DNA of 12,378 bases from Candidatus Parcubacteria bacterium (GTDB lineage Bacteria > Patescibacteriota > Minisyncoccia > Phycocordibacterales > Phycocordibacteraceae): NCBI GenBank assembly GCA_022616215.1, contig JAKEFE010000031.1, positions 1-12,378 of the forward strand, in the 5' to 3' direction. Position 1 is the first letter of the stretch; each line of letters starts with the position of its first letter. Made by a program: the position numbers and the translations under genes. The notes beneath the pieces were generated by a model. That model searched no databases. It saw nothing but the letters and a program-made list of their open reading frames with translations, and had not been told where the DNA came from. Of the stretch, positions 8,101 to 12,378 are shown in pieces.

Positions 8101-8202
8101 GTACTTGAAAGATACGCGGGACATCCTCACACACCTATCATTGAACCACGGCAGAATTCCGAATCTTCGGTTTCAAGGGAGAATCGGAATACATATTGGA
8201 TA

Positions 8203-9252
8203 GTGTTGGCGATCTCTGTCGCCTCGCTTGCCGCATCGGTTGTTTTTGCTGGCTTTCCCATTGCCGTGGACGCGTTTTGGCCTTTTACCAAAACAAAAGC
8301 GGCTGACGAAGAACCGCCTGTACTCCACGATCCCGAAGTGGACTACCTTGATCCGGCCACGCATCCAGACCCCAATCCCTCCAAAGGAGGTCTTGCCATC
8401 GCCACGACCGAGGGCTCGGCCCTTATCCCAAGCGGGGGACCGGTGGACGCACTTCCTCCTTCGGTGACAGGCAGAAGTAGCGCCGGAAGCATTCTTTTGT
8501 ATGAAATTCGTGAAGGCGACAATCTGTCGGTCATTGCAGATGCCTTCGGAGTTACCGTCAACACCATTTTGTGGGCAAACGAAATAGAAGACCCCGCTAC
8601 CATCCAGCCGGGCGATGTACTCCTCATCCTCCCCGTTACCGGACTTCAGCACAAAGTGGCGAAGGGAGAAACGCTTGAGACCATTGCGAAAAAATACGAG
8701 GCCGACGCGGGCGAAATCGCGCTCTTTAACGGCCTAGACGCGGGAAGCGACCTTGCGGTGGGCTCCGAAATAATCATCCCGGGCGGAGACCTTCCGACCG
8801 AGGCGGTGGCACACTCCTCCTCTGCTCCGTCAGGATCTGGTTCGGCAGCCGCGTCCGTGCCGGCAGTTTCTTCCGGCGGGTATTTTGCAAACCCCGTTCC
8901 CGGCGCGCCCATCACGCAAGGACTTCACGGCTATAACGGCATTGATTTTGGCGCGTCCTGCGGAGTGCCGGTGTATGCCGCTGCAGACGGCCCGGTCTTG
9001 GTCGCAAAATCCGGAGGCGGATACAACGGTGGGTACGGAAATTATATCGCCATCGCACACACCCTCGAGACGAACAACGATGCGCAAACGCTCTACGCCC
9101 ACCTTTCAAGCGTGAACGTCTCGGTTGGAGAAGTCGTTTCAAAAGGAGACCGCATCGGCAGTATCGGCAACACCGGGAGAACCTACGGCGCGTCCGGTTG
9201 CCACCTCCACTTTGAAGTTCGTGGCGGATTTAGAAATCCTTTTGCGAGATAG
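8203..9252 (+). CDS. LysM-LysM-M23 family peptidase (secreted or membrane-anchored cell-wall hydrolase)
   Basis: From GTG 8203 the protein has 349 residues: a hydrophobic N-terminal segment (2-24), a Pro/Asp-rich linker, LysM 1 (about 100-144, with EGDNLSVIADAFGV), LysM 2 (about 149-193, with KGETLETIAKKY), a Ser/Ala-rich linker, and an M23 domain (about 225-345). LysM binds peptidoglycan glycans and M23 is a zinc endopeptidase that cuts peptide cross-links. M23 signatures present are NGIDFG (245-250), YAHLS (H300) and HLHFEVR (H334, H336). The usual HxGxD first ligand reads Y244-N-G-I-D248, with H242 two residues earlier. C253 and C333 could pair. The true start is uncertain: the frame is open from 8092, and the upstream codons encode RENRNTYW just before the hydrophobic stretch, but contain no ATG, GTG or TTG. 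The 3' end overlaps the convergent MBL gene by 23 bases. Confidence 0.88.
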   Translation: MLAISVASLAASVVFAGFPIAVDAFWPFTKTKAADEEPPVLHDPEVDYLDPATHPDPNPSKGGLAIATTEGSALIPSGGPVDALPPSVTGRSSAGSILLYEIREGDNLSVIADAFGVTVNTILWANEIEDPATIQPGDVLLILPVTGLQHKVAKGETLETIAKKYEADAGEIALFNGLDAGSDLAVGSEIIIPGGDLPTEAVAHSSSAPSGSGSAAASVPAVSSGGYFANPVPGAPITQGLHGYNGIDFGASCGVPVYAAADGPVLVAKSGGGYNGGYGNYIAIAHTLETNNDAQTLYAHLSSVNVSVGEVVSKGDRIGSIGNTGRTYGASGCHLHFEVRGGFRNPFAR

Positions 9253-10090
9253 CAATCGTTTTTCCGTTGCTTGTAAACGTTACGGGTCCCTTTCCCATCG
9301 TAGTAAGAAGTGCGGCTCCCGCTTTTTGTATTCTGTCGGTTACGTCTTTGTGCGGATGGCCGTACGCATTGTCTTTCCCCGCGGACACCACTACAAATTC
9401 CGGCAAAACATAGGCAAGAAAATGCTCGCTGGTTGAGGTGCGCGAGCCGTGGTGCCCCGCTTTGAGCACGTCGCTTTTAAGTTCCTCTCCGTCAAGCGCC
9501 ACGAGCCATTCTTCTATATCGTCGGGTGCGTCTCCCGTGAGAAGAAATGATGTGTCGCCGTACACCAGACGCATCACCACCGAGCCGGAGTTCGTTTCTA
9601 TGCCGCTTGCCGCTCGGTCAGGAAACAGGATGTCAATATACGCACCGCCGCCTATGGCCATGCGCTCTCCGCGTCTGGCATCTCTCCTCTTTATATTCGT
9701 CTCTTCCTCTAGGGCTTCGGCAAGCGCACGCGCTTGGTTTGTGTCGTTTTCGATGTTTGAAGATACATAGGTATGTACTGCATATCGTTCAAGCACTGCG
9801 GGGAACCCTCCGATGTGGTCCGCATCCGGATGCGTCTCTACTACAAGTGTAAGCGAACGATTAAGCGGCCCCATGTGTTTTTGAAGTTCGCGAAGCACCG
9901 AACGGTCGCGTCCGCCATCCACGAGCACTTCTGTTCCCGTCGGACTTTTGATGTATATGGCGTCCCCTTGCCCCACATCAAGGAATGAAACGACAAGAAG
10001 CTCGTCCTTCGGATAGAACATAAGGACAGCAACCGTGAGATTGAGGAGTATGAGCGCTCCGAGCACGAATATACGGATGTTTACTGCCAT
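9230..10090 (-). CDS. Stand-alone ComEC-type metallo-beta-lactamase-fold hydrolase with N-terminal membrane anchor
   Basis: The 286-residue protein has one transmembrane segment (about 5-26) and then a metallo-beta-lactamase fold. It matches the C-terminal domain of ComEC/Rec2 in order: FLDVGQGDA (36-44), HPDADHIGG (87-95), LLTGD ending at D187, GHHGS (H213, H214) and YGHPH (H245, H247). In full-length ComEC this domain is thought to degrade the non-transported strand during DNA uptake. Here it is a separate gene on the same strand as the ComEC permease, with a superoxide dismutase gene on the other strand in between. ATG 10090 is preferred over an upstream ATG at 10129, because a TATACA box lies 8 bases before 10090 and the protein then starts directly with its membrane segment. 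All metal-binding residues are present, so it is probably active. Confidence 0.88.
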   Translation of the reverse strand: MAVNIRIFVLGALILLNLTVAVLMFYPKDELLVVSFLDVGQGDAIYIKSPTGTEVLVDGGRDRSVLRELQKHMGPLNRSLTLVVETHPDADHIGGFPAVLERYAVHTYVSSNIENDTNQARALAEALEEETNIKRRDARRGERMAIGGGAYIDILFPDRAASGIETNSGSVVMRLVYGDTSFLLTGDAPDDIEEWLVALDGEELKSDVLKAGHHGSRTSTSEHFLAYVLPEFVVVSAGKDNAYGHPHKDVTDRIQKAGAALLTTMGKGPVTFTSNGKTIAISQKDF

Positions 10091-10098
10091 GGCAAAAG

Positions 10099-10106
10099 TG
10101 TATACT
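10099..10106. promoter_or_regulatory. Bidirectional -10 region between the MBL gene and superoxide dismutase
   Basis: The eight bases TGTATACT contain TATACT on the plus strand (10101-10106, seven bases before ATG 10114) and TATACA on the minus strand (10104-10099, eight bases before ATG 10090). Only 23 bases separate the two start codons, so both genes must be promoted from here or from inside each other. No -35 box is evident on either strand. Confidence 0.55.
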
Positions 10107-10113
10107 GTTCTCA

Positions 10114-10710
10114 ATGACCTACACTGCACGTACGTTTGAAATACCAGAATTAAAAGGAATATCTCAAAAACAAGTAGAGGTGCACCTCGCGTTGTACGAG
10201 GGATATGTGAAGCATGTGAATCTTCTCATGGAAACTATCGGGAACTATCAGAAAACGGACGATGAGGGCGGGAAATTCGCAATCGCGGAAATGCGCCGGC
10301 GACTCGGATTTGAGTTTGACGGCATGCGCATGCATGAATATTACTTTGAACAATTTGAGGGCGGCGCACAGGCGATGGACAAAGAGTCAGCGCTTGCCGG
10401 CCTTGCGCAGGAAAAATATGGAGGACGTGCTGAATTGGTTACGCACATAAAACAGGTGGCAGGCACGCGTGGCATCGGATGGGTGGTTCTCTATCACGAC
10501 CCGGCCGCAGGGACGCTTCACACGGCTTTTGTGAATGATCACGAAATAGGACAGCTTGCCGGTCTTCCCATTCTTCTTGCGCTTGATGTGTGGGAGCATG
10601 CGTACATGGTTGACCGCGTGCCGAAAGAAAAGATGTCGTATGTGGACGCGTTTTTTGATAATCTCAACTGGGGTGTTGTTGAGAAACGGGCTTTAGAGTC
10701 CGCACCATAG
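10114..10710 (+). CDS. Fe/Mn-family superoxide dismutase, Mn-like active-site signature
   Basis: This enzyme converts superoxide to oxygen and hydrogen peroxide. The 198-residue product has the four metal ligands by alignment with the family: H24 (VEVH), H74 (MRMHEYYF), and D158 and H162 in DVWEHAY. The gateway Tyr is Y31 (GYVKHVN). The position four residues before H74 is Gly, and a Gln (Q147, IGQLAG) occurs where manganese enzymes carry their active-site Gln, so Mn or cambialistic use is more likely than Fe (inference). The spacing H24-Y31 is one residue shorter than in E. coli enzymes, and the usual HH pair is replaced by YE. There is no signal peptide, so it is cytoplasmic. A TATACT box lies seven bases before the ATG. 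Its 3' end overlaps the comEC gene by 47 bases. Confidence 0.93.
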   Translation: MTYTARTFEIPELKGISQKQVEVHLALYEGYVKHVNLLMETIGNYQKTDDEGGKFAIAEMRRRLGFEFDGMRMHEYYFEQFEGGAQAMDKESALAGLAQEKYGGRAELVTHIKQVAGTRGIGWVVLYHDPAAGTLHTAFVNDHEIGQLAGLPILLALDVWEHAYMVDRVPKEKMSYVDAFFDNLNWGVVEKRALESAP

Positions 10711-12148
10711 CGCGACGTACAAACCATCCTACTAGGACGTACGCGATAAGCACGAACACAAACGGAAACGCGGGAAGAGAGAGTGCGGAGAACGGCACGC
10801 GCGAAGCAGTTTCTACGACAAGCGTGATAAAGGAAAGCACGCCATAGGCAGGGAGCGCGAGTACGGGCGCGGCAAACGGAACAAGCAATCCTGCAAGACC
10901 GGCAAGCGCGGAGAGAAGCATGGCAAGTGGAATGATTGGAAGCACCATGAAGTTTGCGGGAAGTGCAACAAGCGAGAATAGACCATTTTGATACAGAAGG
11001 AGCGGCAACACGGCAGTTTGTGCCGCAACCGTTGCGGATGCGATTTCACGCAAAAAGGAGTTTTTCACGAAGGCAAACCACCGTTCAACTATCGGCGTTC
11101 CGAAAATGAGTCCGAGCGTGGCGACAAATGAAAGCTGGAACCCCGGGTCATACGCAAGCGTGAGCGGACTCCACACCACCATGAGCAGACCGGCAATAAC
11201 GAGTGCCCGAAACGCTTCATAGGTTTTGCCCGTTGCCCGTCCGTAAAGGGCAAAACCTGCCATAAGTCCGGCGCGGATACTTGCGGGTCCTGCGCCTGCC
11301 GCCAAAACGAATGCGCCAATGGTGAGTGCCGCGGCGCTTGCCGCAAAACGTTTTGAAAGAAATCCAAACAGACGAAGCACGAAATCTGCAACAATCATCA
11401 CGTTGTAACCGGACAGCACGACCACATGGATAAGCCCAGAACGAATGAAATCCGCAAGCAACTCTTCGCCAAGACCTTGTTTGCCACCGAGGATGAGTCC
11501 TGCGGCAAGAGATGCCTGCGGTTCTGGGAGAGCCACCCCTAGCGCATCAATGCCAGTGAATTTGAAATCAGAAAGTGCTCCACGGATATGGGTCAGTATC
11601 CCCTCGCGCCGAGCGATAACCTCAATCGTTGCGTTTTGCATGACCGAGAAAATTCCATCCTTTGCCAGAAACGTGTCATAACGAAACGTGCGGCCGTTGT
11701 CAGTGTCAAACGGTTCCGGTACTTGAAGAGTTCCGGAGAAGCGTATGCGTTCTCCGTAGGAAACGTGAGGAAAGAGTTGTGTGACGACGAGTATGTTCGT
11801 GTGCGCTCCCTCTTTTTCTACTTTGACCGTGAGCCGCTGGTGCTCCTCGCGAAGGTCAGGGTCGGCAACGATAACGCCTTCTAATGTGGTGCGGGTTTCA
11901 ATGAGCGGGACAAAGGTGTCTTGAAGCGCTGATGGTTGGAGTAACACACGCACACCACCGAGCACCGCCGCGAGCATGAAAATGCTCGCGGCGGTAAACA
12001 CGGCGCTCTTCTTCCGCACACGAAAGAAAAGAAACACAATGCCCAGTAAGAAAATGAATACGACAACACTCCACCCGAACTCAAAAAGAGAAAATGCGAG
12101 TACGCCAAGCGCAAAACCGATAACCGAAACAAGAAGCAACCGATTCAT
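10664..12148 (-). CDS. comEC: ComEC/Rec2-family DNA uptake permease lacking the C-terminal metallo-beta-lactamase domain
   Basis: ComEC forms the inner-membrane channel through which single-stranded DNA enters during natural transformation. This 494-residue protein starts with two or three membrane segments (about 5-68), has a soluble OB-like region (about 85-180), then the polytopic competence domain (about 205-475). That domain contains HVVVLSGYN (241-249), GPASIRAGLMAG and DPGFQLSF (334-341), all typical of the family. Full-length ComEC is usually above 700 residues because of a C-terminal metallo-beta-lactamase domain. Here the protein stops after the last membrane segments with a short basic tail, and the missing domain is encoded separately at 9230-10090. 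The start ATG 12148 is six bases after a TATACT box. A strong minus-strand hairpin lies just upstream. Confidence 0.93.
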   Translation of the reverse strand: MNRLLLVSVIGFALGVLAFSLFEFGWSVVVFIFLLGIVFLFFRVRKKSAVFTAASIFMLAAVLGGVRVLLQPSALQDTFVPLIETRTTLEGVIVADPDLREEHQRLTVKVEKEGAHTNILVVTQLFPHVSYGERIRFSGTLQVPEPFDTDNGRTFRYDTFLAKDGIFSVMQNATIEVIARREGILTHIRGALSDFKFTGIDALGVALPEPQASLAAGLILGGKQGLGEELLADFIRSGLIHVVVLSGYNVMIVADFVLRLFGFLSKRFAASAAALTIGAFVLAAGAGPASIRAGLMAGFALYGRATGKTYEAFRALVIAGLLMVVWSPLTLAYDPGFQLSFVATLGLIFGTPIVERWFAFVKNSFLREIASATVAAQTAVLPLLLYQNGLFSLVALPANFMVLPIIPLAMLLSALAGLAGLLVPFAAPVLALPAYGVLSFITLVVETASRVPFSALSLPAFPFVFVLIAYVLVGWFVRRAMVRTLKPVSQQHPS

Positions 12149-12154
12149 TCTGGA

Positions 12155-12160
12155 AGTATA
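12155..12160 (-). promoter_or_regulatory. -10 box TATACT for comEC
   Basis: TATACT on the minus strand is followed by TCCAGA and then ATG 12148, so the predicted RNA starts at or next to the start codon. The box directly follows the T-rich tail of the hairpin at 12167-12201. Confidence 0.5.
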
Positions 12161-12201
12161 AAACCAACGCCATCTCCCCTAATACTGGAAGGAGATGGCG
12201 T
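12161..12201 (-). terminator. Intrinsic terminator for transcripts entering from the right
   Basis: ACGCCATCTCC (12167-12177) and GGAGATGGCGT (12191-12201) form a perfect 11-base stem around a 13-base loop. Read on the minus strand the stem is followed by TGGTTTTATA, a short U-rich tail; read on the plus strand there is none. It should therefore end a minus-strand transcript upstream of comEC. Confidence 0.6.
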
Positions 12202-12378
12202 CAGAGGACTATTCCTGGAGAACACTGTGTGCAACCATGCACACTAATCCTCCAAGAGTTAGCACATAAAGGGCGCAAGTGAGGAACAGCATCTTTGCTC
12301 CATGGGTTAGTCCCCTTACGTCTTCTTATATCCCTAGCCCGTTCCTTTGTCCATCGCGTTGTTTGCGAGTTCGTCTGC
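12202..12378. other. Right-end stretch without a securely identified gene
   Basis: On the minus strand all three frames are open at the window edge. One stops at TAG 12336-12334 after ADELANNAMDKGTG, which could be the tail of a protein. Another stays open for 58 codons to TGA at 12203-12201 and is rich in Arg and Lys. A nested hairpin is visible: TGGAG (12216-12220) with CTCCA (12250-12254) outside, and GTGTGCA (12227-12233) with TGCACAC (12238-12244) inside. No tRNA or known RNA family was recognised. Confidence 0.3.
12209..12292 (-). CDS. Possible 27-residue single-membrane-segment peptide
   Basis: ATG 12292 opens a 27-codon frame ending in TAG at 12209, eight bases before the terminator stem. 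The peptide begins MLFLTCALYVLTLGGLVC and ends HSVLQE, so it would be one hydrophobic helix with two Cys. An AAGGGG at about 20 bases upstream is too far to be its own ribosome site; it is better placed (8 bases) for an overlapping 14-codon frame starting at ATG 12303. The same DNA folds into GTGTGCA/TGCACAC (12227-12244), and another minus-strand frame is open from the window edge to 12201, so coding is unproven. Confidence 0.2.
   Translation of the reverse strand: MLFLTCALYVLTLGGLVCMVAHSVLQE

Noticed and set aside
8018..8203. 61-codon plus-strand frame before the peptidase gene
   Set aside because: It starts inside the predicted -35 box, upstream of the predicted RNA start, and its sequence shows no protein-like feature.
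8173..8652. Open minus-strand frame of 159 codons
   Set aside because: It is antisense to the LysM/M23 gene, which has unmistakable domains in the other direction.
10091..10129. Earlier ATG for the ComEC-type hydrolase
   Set aside because: It would overlap the superoxide dismutase start and include the shared -10 box; the membrane anchor begins naturally at ATG 10090.
1..12378. CRISPR arrays, insertion sequences, tRNA or rRNA genes
   Set aside because: No regularly spaced repeats, transposase motifs, terminal repeats or cloverleaf-like sequences were seen on reading both strands.

Overview
The window looks like chromosomal DNA from a Patescibacteria (Candidate Phyla Radiation) bacterium, most likely a Parcubacteria-type lineage. 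This is inferred from the gene content: a short conjugation-like membrane gene set beside rsmA, a LysM/M23 peptidase, ComEC split into separate proteins, a divergent superoxide dismutase, and very tight packing. No marker gene proves the taxon. TAG, TAA and TGA are all used as stops, so TGA is not recoded here.

Layout, left to right. Positions 1-3511 (minus strand) hold three genes read right to left: a membrane-anchored protein with a thrombospondin type 3-like calcium motif, a secreted TrbJ/VirB5-like protein, and the start of a polytopic TrbL/VirB6-like protein that runs off the left edge. They probably belong to a type IV secretion or conjugation-like envelope machine that continues outside the window. 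rsmA (16S rRNA dimethyltransferase, minus) lies just upstream of them and is divergent from a long UbiA-type prenyltransferase (plus). The prenyltransferase ends one base from the end of a convergent UvrD/PcrA helicase gene.

The largest well-delimited non-coding stretch (7928-8202) follows. It separates the helicase from a LysM-LysM-M23 peptidase and is full of inverted repeats, with one clear -35/-10 promoter. After the peptidase come a stand-alone ComEC-type metallo-beta-lactamase protein (minus), an Fe/Mn superoxide dismutase (plus) and a ComEC permease lacking its nuclease-like domain (minus). The last 230 bases carry a minus-strand terminator and no securely identified gene.

Themes. (1) DNA traffic across the envelope: the TrbJ/TrbL-like genes, split ComEC and the UvrD-type helicase all handle DNA or build channels. 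Scavenging of external DNA would suit a reduced, host-dependent cell, but that is inference. (2) Five genes have a TATACT-like -10 box 6-8 bases before the start codon, too close for a normal leader. This suggests leaderless transcription is common here. (3) Genes are crammed together: two convergent pairs overlap at their 3' ends, two divergent pairs appear to share a -10 region, and one terminator abuts the next promoter.
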